From positions 1-23,534 of the forward strand of contig CALCEB010000269.1 in NCBI GenBank assembly GCA_937900045.1: a DNA stretch of 23,534 nucleotides. The letters run 5' to 3'. The notes below the pieces were generated by a model that saw nothing but the letters and a program-made list of their open reading frames with translations, was not told the DNA's origin and made no database searches. Shown in pieces: positions 15,053-21,721 of this stretch (within the stretch, counting starts at the first letter, position 1; the number at the start of each line of letters is the position of its first letter). A program made the translations under genes and the position numbers. Source of the DNA: an uncultured Acidobacteriota bacterium (GTDB lineage: Bacteria > Acidobacteriota > Terriglobia > UBA7540).

Positions 15053-17689
15053 TCACCGGGTCGCTGCTTTCACTGCTTCCTTTTCAAACACCATCGCGCC
15101 CTTCTTCAAGTCGGCGTCAATCCGCACCGTGTCACCGGGCGCGATTTCGCCATCCAGCATTTTCAAGGCAAGCGGGTCCTGAATGGCGCGTTGGATCGCA
15201 CGCTTCAGTGGCCGCGCTCCGAACTGCGGATTGTAGCCTTCTCGAAAGAGCAGCTCGCGGGCCTTGTCGGTCAGGTCAATTTCGATTTTCCGTTCGGCCA
15301 GCATCGCCTTCAGACCCTCAAGTTGCAATTCAATAATCTTGCTGATCTGGGCCTTCCCCAGCGGCCGGAAGATCACCACTTCGTCAATGCGGTTCAGGAA
15401 CTCCGGCCGGAAGTGTTCGAGCAGCGTCTCATGAATCTTGCGTTTCACTTCTTCGGTCACTGTCTCGGCCTCTTCGCCGCCGCGTCCCGCGTGCTCGTGC
15501 AGGAAGTGCGAGGCAATGTTGGAGGTCATGACGATGACGGTGTTCTTGAAGTCCACGGTCCGGCCCTTGCCGTCCGTCAGGCGGCCGTCATCCAGCATCT
15601 GCAGGAAGATGTTGAAGACGTCGGGATGCGCCTTCTCAATTTCGTCAAACAACAGCACAGAATAAGGCCGGCGCCGTACCGCTTCCGTCAATTGCCCGCC
15701 TTCTTCATAGCCAATGTAACCGGGCGGCGCGCCAATCAGCCGCGCTACGGCGTGCTTCTCCATATACTCAGACATGTCGATGCGCAGCATGGCGCGCTCG
15801 TCATCAAACAGGAATTCGGCCAGCGCCCGTGCCAGCTCCGTCTTGCCCACGCCGGTTGGTCCCAGAAAAAGGAATGAGCCGATAGGCTTCTTCGGGTCGG
15901 CCAGCCCGGCCCGGCTGCGCCGCACGGCGTTGGCCACCAGCTTCAAGGCTTCATCCTGGCCGATGACGCGCAGGCGCAGGTTGTCCTCCATGCGCACGAG
16001 CTTCGAAATCTCGCCCTCCAGCATTTTGGTGACGGGAATTCCGGTCCACTTGGACACCACTCGCGCCACGTCTTCCTCATCCACTTCTTCCTTCAACATG
16101 CGGCCGTTCTTCTGCGTTTCCTCCAGCTTGCTATTGGCTTGGGCAAGCTGCTTCTGAAGCGAGACGAGTTTCCCATAGCGAATTTCCGCGGCTTTGTTCA
16201 GGTCGCCGTCGCGCGTTGCCTTCTGTTCGTCGAGTTTGGCCTGTTCAATATCGGCCTTCAATTGCCGGATGCGCGCGATGACTTCCTTTTCCGCTTTCCA
16301 GCGCAGCTTCAACTGGTCGGACTGCTCGCGCAAGCCGGAAAGCTCGGCCTGCAATTTTTGAAGCCGTTCTTGCGAGGCCGCGTCATCTTCTTTGAGCAAC
16401 GCCTGCCGCTCAATTTCAAGCTGGGTCAGGCGGCGCTCGATCAGGTCAATTTCCGACGGCATCGAGTCAATCTCAATGCGCAGGCCGCTGGCCGCTTCGT
16501 CAATCAGGTCAATGGCCTTATCGGGCAGAAAGCGGTCGGAGATGTAACGGTTGGAAAGCACTGCCGCCGCCACAATCGCCGAATCCTTAATGCGCACGCC
16601 GTGGTGAATTTCGTACCGTTCTTTCAAGCCGCGCAGGATGGCGATGGCGTCCTCGACGCTCGGCTCTCCCACCATCACCGGCTGGAAGCGCCGTTCCAAG
16701 GCAGCATCTTTTTCGATGTATTTCTTGTATTCGTTCAGCGTCGTTGCGCCAATGCAGCGCAGCTCGCCCCGCGCCAGCGCCGGCTTCAACATGTTGGAAG
16801 CGTCCATGGAACCTTCGGCGCTTCCTGCGCCCACCAGCGTGTGCAGCTCGTCAATAAACAGGATCACCTGGCCGTTCGATTCTTCAATCTCCTTCAGCAC
16901 CGCCTTCAACCGGTCTTCAAATTCCCCGCGGTATTTCGACCCCGCCACCATCGCGCCCAGGTCAAGTTGATTGAGCCGCTTCGACTTCAACGATTCCGGC
17001 ACGTCGCCCGCCACAATGCGCTGCGCGATGCCCTCCACAATGGCCGTCTTGCCCACACCCGGCTCGCCGATCAACACCGGGTTGTTCTTGGTCCGGCGGG
17101 AGAGCACCTGGATCACGCGCCGGACTTCGTCGTCGCGGCCAATCACCGGATCGAGCTTGCCCCGTCGCGCCAGATCCGTCAGATCCTTGGTGAATCGCTC
17201 CAACGCCTGGAACTTGCTTTCCGGGTTTTGGTCTGTGACGCGCTGCGTGCCGCGAACCGCCATCAGCGCCTTCAGGATGGCGTCATGAGTGACGCCCAGC
17301 CGCGCCAGGCTTCGCGCCGCCGGGTCATCCTTGCGGCGGGTCAGCGCCAGCAACAGGTGTTCAGTGGAAACGAACTCATCGCGGAAAGGTTCCGCTTCCT
17401 TGAAGGCCTGGTCCAACGTTTCCTTGAGGGTTTGAGAGAGATAATGGTCCGAGGAACCCCCAATCTTGGGGAGGGATTCGATGGCCTTCTCGACTTCCCT
17501 CGACAGTGTGGGAATAGAGACTCCCAAACGAGTGAGGATTGCCGGAACCACCCCTTCCTGTTGCTCAATCAGCGCCAGCAACAAATGAACTGGCTCAAGC
17601 TGCTGATTGCCGAAACGGCCGGCAATCTCCTGCATGGCTTGCAACGATTCCTGGGCTTTAATCGTGAATTTGTCAAATCGGGTGGCCAT
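15053..17689 (-). CDS. clpB: ClpB disaggregase (Hsp100 AAA+ ATPase)
   Basis: An 878-residue hexameric ATPase that, with DnaK, rescues aggregated proteins in the cytoplasm. In order: N-terminal Clp repeat domain (1-145), AAA module 1 with Walker A GEPGVGKT (208-215) and Walker B VILFIDELH, the coiled-coil M domain (about 400-530, rich in RLQKLQAELSGLREQ-type heptads) that separates ClpB from ClpA/ClpC, and AAA module 2 with GPTGVGKT (about 610) and VLLFDEIEKAHPDV. The ATG at 17689 gives the canonical start MATRFDKFT; an in-frame 34-residue extension to 17791 runs through the terminator hairpin and is rejected. Two hsp20 genes lie upstream on the same strand, matching the known sHsp-ClpB cooperation. 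Confidence 0.97.
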   Translation of the reverse strand: MATRFDKFTIKAQESLQAMQEIAGRFGNQQLEPVHLLLALIEQQEGVVPAILTRLGVSIPTLSREVEKAIESLPKIGGSSDHYLSQTLKETLDQAFKEAEPFRDEFVSTEHLLLALTRRKDDPAARSLARLGVTHDAILKALMAVRGTQRVTDQNPESKFQALERFTKDLTDLARRGKLDPVIGRDDEVRRVIQVLSRRTKNNPVLIGEPGVGKTAIVEGIAQRIVAGDVPESLKSKRLNQLDLGAMVAGSKYRGEFEDRLKAVLKEIEESNGQVILFIDELHTLVGAGSAEGSMDASNMLKPALARGELRCIGATTLNEYKKYIEKDAALERRFQPVMVGEPSVEDAIAILRGLKERYEIHHGVRIKDSAIVAAAVLSNRYISDRFLPDKAIDLIDEAASGLRIEIDSMPSEIDLIERRLTQLEIERQALLKEDDAASQERLQKLQAELSGLREQSDQLKLRWKAEKEVIARIRQLKADIEQAKLDEQKATRDGDLNKAAEIRYGKLVSLQKQLAQANSKLEETQKNGRMLKEEVDEEDVARVVSKWTGIPVTKMLEGEISKLVRMEDNLRLRVIGQDEALKLVANAVRRSRAGLADPKKPIGSFLFLGPTGVGKTELARALAEFLFDDERAMLRIDMSEYMEKHAVARLIGAPPGYIGYEEGGQLTEAVRRRPYSVLLFDEIEKAHPDVFNIFLQMLDDGRLTDGKGRTVDFKNTVIVMTSNIASHFLHEHAGRGGEEAETVTEEVKRKIHETLLEHFRPEFLNRIDEVVIFRPLGKAQISKIIELQLEGLKAMLAERKIEIDLTDKARELLFREGYNPQFGARPLKRAIQRAIQDPLALKMLDGEIAPGDTVRIDADLKKGAMVFEKEAVKAATR

Positions 17690-17731
17690 GGCTTTGATTC
17701 CGGTCCTTGATGGGATAGCTAATTGTACGTC

Positions 17732-17772
17732 AAAAAAAAGGCCGCGCCTCAAATCGATTGGGACGCGGCCTT
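17732..17772 (-). terminator. Intrinsic terminator between hsp20 and clpB
   Basis: On the minus strand AAGGCCGCG (17764-17772) and CGCGGCCTT (17738-17746) form a perfect 9-bp stem with a 17-nt loop, followed by a run of eight T. This is a textbook Rho-independent terminator ending the hsp20 transcript. clpB starts only 42 nt beyond the T-run, so clpB needs read-through or a short promoter of its own in that gap. Confidence 0.88.
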
Positions 17773-17821
17773 CCGAGCCTTCGCACGGCATCCGCCGCCG
17801 TGAAACTTGTGGTTTACCTTA

Positions 17822-18301
17822 TTATTTGTGGGCGCCAATCGCCTTGGCGGCCTCATTCAGCTTAATTACCTTGGGCTTGGCTTCCTCACGCTTCGGTAGC
17901 GTCAGGGTCAGCAGACCGTCCTTGTAATCGGCGGTCACGTTTTCCGAGTTGATGTATGCCGGCAGCGAGAAACTGCGAGAGAAGCTGCCGTAGGAGCGCT
18001 CCACCACCTGGTAGTTGCCCTCCTTCACATCTTTTTCGAACTTCCGTTCGCCCTTCAGGGTCAGCGTGTTGTCCTGGATGCGAATCTCGACATCCTTCGG
18101 GTCGATCCCAGGCAATTCAGCTTTCAGGACCACGTTCTGGTCATTTTCCAGCACATCCACCGCAGGAGCCCAACTTCGAGTCCCCGCGTCCTCGCCGGAG
18201 TCGCCGCTGAAGGCACGAGCAAAAGTTTCGTTAAAGAGTCGATTGAAACGGTCCTGCGTTGTAAGCAGGTCACGAAACGGTTCCCAACGAACGATAGCCA
18301 T
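17822..18301 (-). CDS. Small heat-shock protein (Hsp20), downstream copy
   Basis: A 159-residue ATP-independent holdase. A short N-terminal arm (MAIVRWEPFRDLLTTQDRFN) leads into an alpha-crystallin domain from about residue 44 (WAPAVDVLENDQNVVLKAEL), with the conserved GERKFE, YGSFSRSFSLP and the closing GLLTLTLPKREEAKPKVIK. The C-terminal VIKL segment fits the I/V-x-I/L anchor that docks onto neighbouring dimers. GGAGG lies 8 nt before the ATG. It sits 97 nt after the other hsp20 and may be co-transcribed with it; a hairpin is present in the gap. A strong terminator follows it. Confidence 0.96.
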   Translation of the reverse strand: MAIVRWEPFRDLLTTQDRFNRLFNETFARAFSGDSGEDAGTRSWAPAVDVLENDQNVVLKAELPGIDPKDVEIRIQDNTLTLKGERKFEKDVKEGNYQVVERSYGSFSRSFSLPAYINSENVTADYKDGLLTLTLPKREEAKPKVIKLNEAAKAIGAHK

Positions 18302-18340
18302 TTTTCTTACCTCCGTCTGTTCATTCTGGTAATTTTACTT

Positions 18341-18365
18341 CTCACAGTGCTTTGATGCATGTGAG
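18341..18365 (-). promoter_or_regulatory. Leader hairpin upstream of second hsp20
   Basis: On the minus strand CTCACA-TGC-ATCAAA-GCA-C-TGTGAG forms a 9-bp stem with one bulged C and a six-base loop. It lies 40-64 nt before the start codon of the downstream hsp20. A second small palindrome GAAACTAAAGTTTC is next to it, on the upstream side. These may mark an mRNA processing or stability element between the two cistrons. It does not cover the ribosome binding site, so a simple RNA thermometer is not supported. Confidence 0.4.
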
Positions 18366-18398
18366 GAAACTTTAGTTTCAAAGTATCAGGTTATTGCC

Positions 18399-18851
18399 TT
18401 AGTTATTACTGATGTTGATTTTGATGCTCTTGGGTTTGGCTTCCTCTCGCTTTTGAAGCGTGAGAATAAGCACGCCATTCTGGTATTCGGCGGTCAAGCC
18501 ATCCGGATTGACATTCGGAGGTAGCCTGAAGCTTCGTGAGAAGCTCCCGTAGGTCCGCTCAATCCGATGGAAGTTCGATCCTTCGGCCGGATTCTCAAAC
18601 TTACGTTCACCCTGGATCGTCAATAAATCCTCATGTACCCGGATCTCGACAGCATTCGGGTCAATGCCGGCCAAATCCGCCTTTATCGTGAATTTCTGGT
18701 CATTTTCAATTACATCTACTGCTGGGGTCCATGCCCGTGGCTGAACATCCTCACCCCTGGAATCTTGATGAAAAGCCTCTCCAAACAACTGGTCTAACTG
18801 CTTCTGGGCGTCAAAAAGCTCTCGAAATGGTTGAAATCGGATAGTCGCCAT
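18399..18851 (-). CDS. Small heat-shock protein (Hsp20), promoter-proximal copy
   Basis: A 150-residue paralogue of the neighbouring Hsp20. N-terminal arm MATIRFQPFRELFDAQKQLD, then an alpha-crystallin domain from about residue 42 (TPAVDVIENDQKFTIKADL), GERKFENPAEGSNFHRIERT, YGSFSRSFRLPPNV, and the closing GVLILTLQKREEAKPKSIKI. The canonical Pro after the last strand is Gln here (TLQK rather than TLPK). AGAGGAGA lies 5 nt before the ATG. It is the first gene after a near-consensus promoter. The two copies probably form mixed or separate oligomers that hold unfolded proteins for ClpB. Confidence 0.96.
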   Translation of the reverse strand: MATIRFQPFRELFDAQKQLDQLFGEAFHQDSRGEDVQPRAWTPAVDVIENDQKFTIKADLAGIDPNAVEIRVHEDLLTIQGERKFENPAEGSNFHRIERTYGSFSRSFRLPPNVNPDGLTAEYQNGVLILTLQKREEAKPKSIKINISNN

Positions 18852-18886
18852 AAGATTCTCCTCTGAAATATATTGCCTACAGCAGG

Positions 18887-18915
18887 ATCATAAAATATAA
18901 GCGTATAATTGTCAA
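18887..18915 (-). promoter_or_regulatory. Strong sigma-70-type promoter of the hsp20 genes
   Basis: TTGACA (18910-18915), a 17-nt AT-rich spacer and TATGAT (18887-18892), followed by a leader of about 30 nt to the ATG. This is a near-consensus housekeeping promoter. No CIRCE, HAIR or sigma-32-type motif was seen. Heat control, if any, would need a repressor or RNA-level step not visible here. The rest of 18852-19247 holds a family A repeat and the peroxiredoxin promoter, with no gene. Confidence 0.85.
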
Positions 18916-19042
18916 GTATTTTATTCTTATTTTTTAAATTATTTGAACAGATCTTAATCGCCTAACCCAAGGGCCGTGTGTATGCTCCCAACTATCGATG
19001 AATTTGAGGGTCATGCGTGCGCATTCGACGACTCCAGGTATA

Positions 19043-19168
19043 GGTAGTGGCGCAATTTGCTGTAGCGGCGCTCGGAGCCTGCCCTGACAGGGAGCGCCGG
19101 AATCCATTGAGAAATAAAGTTCGGCGGTCACAGACCGCTGCTACAGCAAGCGAATGACGCCACCACCC
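19043..19168. repeat. Family A MITE-like repeat, copy 6
   Basis: A 126-nt copy running from GGTAGTGGCG to CGCCACCACC. The left module has the nested GCCCTGACAGGG foldback, and the right module is TTCGGCGGTCACAGACC followed by GCTACAGCAAGCG. It lies in the divergent spacer between the hsp20 promoter and the peroxiredoxin promoter, where it may insulate the two units. Confidence 0.87.
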
Positions 19169-19205
19169 AGGTATACAATTTCATAGGATTTATTCACGGT
19201 GGGGC

Positions 19206-19211
19206 TATAAT
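19206..19211 (+). promoter_or_regulatory. Candidate -10 box of the peroxiredoxin pair
   Basis: A perfect TATAAT hexamer 36 nt before the GTG start of the first peroxiredoxin. The expected -35 zone (about 19183-19189, ATAGGAT) is poor, so activation by a regulator is possible. No clear operator palindrome was identified. Confidence 0.5.
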
Positions 19212-19247
19212 GTGGGGTTACGTTCGAGGTGGTCAGGAGGACCCCTG

Positions 19248-19790
19248 GTGAGGAAGGTCTTGATGCTAATAGTTCTAGGACTCATCCTCGTTGGTTTCCT
19301 GTGGCTGACGCGTTCCCATGCGGCTTCACTCAGAGTGGGTGGCCACGCCCCGGATTTTGCTCTGCCTGACCAGCATGGAAAAACCATCAAGCTGAGCGAT
19401 TTCAAAGGCAAGAAGAACGTCGTTCTGGCTTTTTACATCAAGGCTTTTACCGGGGGCTGAACCCAGGAACTCAAGGCGTATCAGGCTGATATCGCCAAAT
19501 TTGAGGGCACTGGCACGCAAGTGATTGGAATCAGTGTGGATAGTGCCGCAAAAAACAAGGCTTTTGCGGAGTCTCTGGGCCTTACCTATCCCGTCCTCAG
19601 CGATCCCAATCGGACCGTTAGCCGCGAATATGGAGTCCTGATGCCAATGGTCCACGTTGCCAAGCGGGTGACTTTTCTGATCGACAAGAATGGCATCATC
19701 CAAGAGATTCAGCACAGTGGCGAGGCAATTGACCCAATGAACGCGCTGGAAACCTGCAATCTTCTCGATCACCGCAAGCACGAGCCCTGA
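19248..19790 (+). CDS. Exported selenocysteine peroxiredoxin (first of two)
   Basis: A 180-residue AhpC/TSA-family peroxidase with an in-frame TGA at 19458-19460, read as selenocysteine (Sec71) in AFTGG-Sec-TQEL. The family places its peroxidatic Cys there, three residues after the conserved Thr (Thr68). The start is GTG at 19248 with AGGAGG 7 nt upstream; the longer GTG frame from 19212 has no such site. Residues 5-20 form a hydrophobic signal or anchor, and HAAS is a possible cleavage region. The thioredoxin-fold core includes APDFALPDQHGK, the strand NVVLAFY, ISVDS and the catalytic Arg140 in KRVTFLID. The Pro of the usual PxxxTxxC motif is Ile64. Cys170 near the C-terminus is a candidate resolving residue. 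A stem-loop follows the TGA at the right distance. The main alternative is a nonsense mutation, unlikely given the neighbour. Confidence 0.9.
19475..19496 (+). promoter_or_regulatory. Bacterial SECIS-like stem-loop of first peroxiredoxin
   Basis: Within the coding sequence after the TGA, GGCG-UAUCA pairs with UGAUA-(U)-CGCC: nine pairs, one bulged U on the 3' side, and a three-base apical loop GGC (19484-19486). The loop starts 24 nt after the last base of the TGA, inside the spacing known for bacterial SECIS elements recognised by SelB. A loop G and a bulged U are also features of the E. coli fdhF element. Confidence 0.82.
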
Positions 19791-19875
19791 TCGAGTACCG
19801 GGCGCCAGGACAAGAACCACTACTAGTGGGCTTTAACGATTTCCGCATAGAAGCGCCTGATAAGGAGGAATTACA

Positions 19876-20424
19876 GTGAAGAGGACCGGATCGAAAGCAA
19901 TGGTGGCTGCCCTTGCCTTGGCCCTGGCCTTGCCCCTAGTTTCCCAGGCCGTAACGCTCAAGGTTGGTGATAAAGCTCCCGATTTCACCCTGCCGGACCA
20001 GAATGGCCAGCGGGTGAAGCTAAGTAGTTTCATGGGCAAAAAGAACGTGGTGGTGGCTTTTTATGTGCTCGCCTTCACCGGAGGTTGAACGAAGGAACTC
20101 CAGGGATATCAGTCTGATCTCCCCAAGCTCGAAAAGGCAGGCACTCAGGTTTTGGGTGTGAGTGTGGATAGCGTCCCCGCAAATCATGTATTTGCCAAGC
20201 AGATTGGCGTTACTTTTCCCTTGTTAAGCGATTTTAAGAGAACCGTATCCCAGGAATACGGTGTTTTTAACCCACAGCAGGAATTCGCCAATCGCACCAC
20301 CTTCGTGATCAACAAGGAAGGCATCATTCAACGGATCGACAAGGATGCGGAGGCGCTTGATCCAACCAGCGCCGTTGAGGAGTGCAGCCTGATTGCCCAC
20401 CGGAAGCAAGAGAGGAAGAAGTAA
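19876..20424 (+). CDS. Exported selenocysteine peroxiredoxin (second of two)
   Basis: A 182-residue paralogue with an in-frame TGA at 20086-20088, giving AFTGG-Sec-TKEL with Sec71, the same residue number as in the first copy. The two proteins align without gaps from residue 28 to 177, on both sides of the TGA. Arg140 (NRTTFVIN) and Cys170 (EECSLI) are conserved. The Pro of the usual active-site motif is Val64. The start is GTG with AAGGAGGA 6 nt upstream. The N-terminus (KRTGSK, then MVAALALALALPLVSQA) is a classical cleavable signal peptide with cleavage expected after SQA, so this copy is probably periplasmic and soluble while the first may stay anchored. The 85-nt gap from the first gene and no intervening terminator suggest co-transcription. 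Reductant partner unknown. Confidence 0.9.
20103..20123 (+). promoter_or_regulatory. Bacterial SECIS-like stem-loop of second peroxiredoxin
   Basis: GGGA-U-AUCA pairs with UGAU-C-UCCC: eight pairs with one internal U-C mismatch and apical loop GUC (20112-20114). The loop starts 24 nt after the TGA, exactly as in the first gene. The lower stem differs from the first copy at two pairs (C-G to G-C and G-C to A-U), yet pairing is kept, which points to selection on RNA structure. Confidence 0.8.
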
Positions 20425-20531
20425 TCCGTTGATCTACGATGGCGGAATGGGCCGCTACAGCAGCAAAAATCGTCAACCACCGCGCTGGCTTACCTCTTGA
20501 ATCCAGCCGGAATACACAGAAAGAATTCCAA

Positions 20532-21389
20532 TCAGGAATACTGCCCGCTCAGCAGGCGCTCAATGCGTTTGCGAATCGGCGGGTGGGTGGAAAAAAGGTT
20601 GGAGAACATTTCCCGGCCCGTCAGGGGCTGGCAAATGAACATGTGCGCCATGTTGGGCGAAACCCGCATGGGCAATTGTTTTGAATATTTATCAATCTTG
20701 TCCAGAGCTCGCGCTAAACCTTGTGGATTTCCTGTGATGCGGGCGCCGGTGGCATCCGCTTCGTATTCGCGCGATCTGGAAATGGCAAGCTGAATCAGCA
20801 TAGCCGCGATGGGCGCCAGGATCATCATGGCAATCGCAGAGATGGCGCCGCCGCGATTGTCATCACTGCCGCCTCCGCCGCCAAACCCGAACATTTCCGC
20901 AAACCAGGCCATGCGCGCAAGAAGGGTAATGGCGCCGGCGAGCGTAGCGACCACGGCGCTGGTCAGAATGTCCCGGTTGCGGACGTGACCCAGTTCATGC
21001 GCCAGCACGCCTTCAATCTCATCGTCAGTGCACAGCGTCAAAATCCCGCGCGTCACGGCCACCGAAGCATGGTGCGGGTTGCGTCCGGTGGCAAATGCAT
21101 TGGGGGAATCGGTTGGGATCATATAAATCTTCGGGACGGGGATATTGGCTTTGGCGGCAAGCCTTTCCACGATGGCATAAATCCGGGGTTCGTCTTCCCG
21201 CGCAATCGGCACGGCGCCACTAGACCGAAGGGCAATCTTGTCGGAGAAGAAATAGCTGCCAAAATTCATCACTGCGGCGATCACCAGCCCAAAAACCAGT
21301 CCTTGCCTTCCTCCAATCGCGTCACCCGCGACGAGCAAGACACCGGTCATCAAAGCCAGCAATAATGTTGTCTTAAAGTTGTTCCACAT
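20532..21389 (-). CDS. htpX: HtpX membrane zinc metalloprotease
   Basis: A 285-residue M48-family protease that degrades misfolded membrane proteins with its active site facing the cytoplasm. Two N-terminal transmembrane segments (about 7-22 and 30-48) open with WNNFKTTLLLALMTG. The catalytic motif is HELGH (131-135) and the third zinc ligand is Glu208 in SREYEAD. Two further hydrophobic segments (about 142-165 and 182-203) flank a glycine-rich loop. The conserved THPPIRKRIERL tail is complete. The ATG at 21389 has GGGGA 8 nt upstream; an in-frame start at 21434 adds 15 non-conserved residues and is rejected. It faces the peroxiredoxins tail to tail with a 107-nt gap. Confidence 0.96.
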   Translation of the reverse strand: MWNNFKTTLLLALMTGVLLVAGDAIGGRQGLVFGLVIAAVMNFGSYFFSDKIALRSSGAVPIAREDEPRIYAIVERLAAKANIPVPKIYMIPTDSPNAFATGRNPHHASVAVTRGILTLCTDDEIEGVLAHELGHVRNRDILTSAVVATLAGAITLLARMAWFAEMFGFGGGGGSDDNRGGAISAIAMMILAPIAAMLIQLAISRSREYEADATGARITGNPQGLARALDKIDKYSKQLPMRVSPNMAHMFICQPLTGREMFSNLFSTHPPIRKRIERLLSGQYS

Positions 21390-21646
21390 AATTAGAATCC
21401 CCCGCGCCCTGCACCATAGTGAAGCACGTGCCACCGAACCTCCTGCGTCAAAGTTCCCTCATGCCGCACAACACATTAGATGCACAAAGGGTTGAAACCG
21501 CCCAGCCCTCAAGACGCATGTCCACGGAAAACCTTTCAGACCGGCAGGTCAGCGACCCCAGACGATTCTGCCTCCTAAACCCAACTCGGGTTCCTGCGTC
21601 TTGAGGATAGCACACTTCACGACTGCTGCATTCGAGCCAAACCTGG
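21390..21646. other. Intergenic region upstream of htpX
   Basis: Divergent spacer between htpX and the vapBC pair. No gene is visible and no confident promoter for htpX could be picked. The region from 21647 is a truncated family A repeat followed by the vapBC promoter. Confidence 0.5.
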
Positions 21647-21690
21647 GGGTAGTGGCGTAGTTTGCTTGCTGTAGCGGCGCTCGGAGCTTG
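21647..21690. repeat. Family A repeat, truncated copy 7
   Basis: Left half only: GGTAGTGGCGTAGTTTGC, GCTGTAGCGGCGCTCGGAGC, then TTG. The match ends at about 21690, where the vapBC promoter and operator begin. The right half of the element is missing. Confidence 0.78.
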
Positions 21691-21715
21691 ACAAGGAAAT
21701 TATCCTTGCTAAAGT
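21688..21715 (+). promoter_or_regulatory. vapBC promoter with overlapping palindromic operator
   Basis: A perfect -35 TTGACA (21688-21693) and a -10-like TAAAGT (21710-21715) are 16 nt apart. The spacer holds the inverted repeat CAAGGA-AATTA-TCCTTG (21692-21708), suitably placed for repression by the VapB-VapC complex. The predicted start of transcription is at about the vapB ATG, so the mRNA may be nearly leaderless. Confidence 0.62.
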
Positions 21716-21721
21716 AAGGAC

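Noticed and set aside
14925..15182. 85-residue plus-strand frame starting in the family B repeat
   Set aside because: Starts inside the repeat arm, overlaps the 3' end of clpB in antisense, and shows no domain.
16139..17710. 523-residue plus-strand frame
   Set aside because: Antisense shadow of clpB; the long open frame follows from the codon use of the real gene.
17690..17791. N-terminal extension of ClpB by 34 residues
   Set aside because: It spans the terminator hairpin and T-run, and ClpB proteins normally begin at the MATRFDKFT-type start.
18302..18398. RNA thermometer (ROSE or fourU) upstream of the second hsp20
   Set aside because: The hairpin seen leaves the GGAGG and the start codon free, and no fourU pairing to the ribosome binding site was found.
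19212..19460. A separate 82-residue protein ending at the TGA
   Set aside because: It is the N-terminal half of the first Sec peroxiredoxin; the catalytic residue and the rest of the fold follow in the same frame.
19521..19790. A separate 89-residue protein starting after the TGA
   Set aside because: It has no ribosome binding site and is the C-terminal half of the same peroxiredoxin; the like is true of 20152-20424.
19326..19820. 164-residue minus-strand frame across the first peroxiredoxin
   Set aside because: No domain similarity; it is antisense to a strongly conserved gene.
21390..21434. 15-residue N-terminal extension of HtpX
   Set aside because: No ribosome binding site; the ATG at 21389 has GGGGA upstream and gives the family start MWNNFK.
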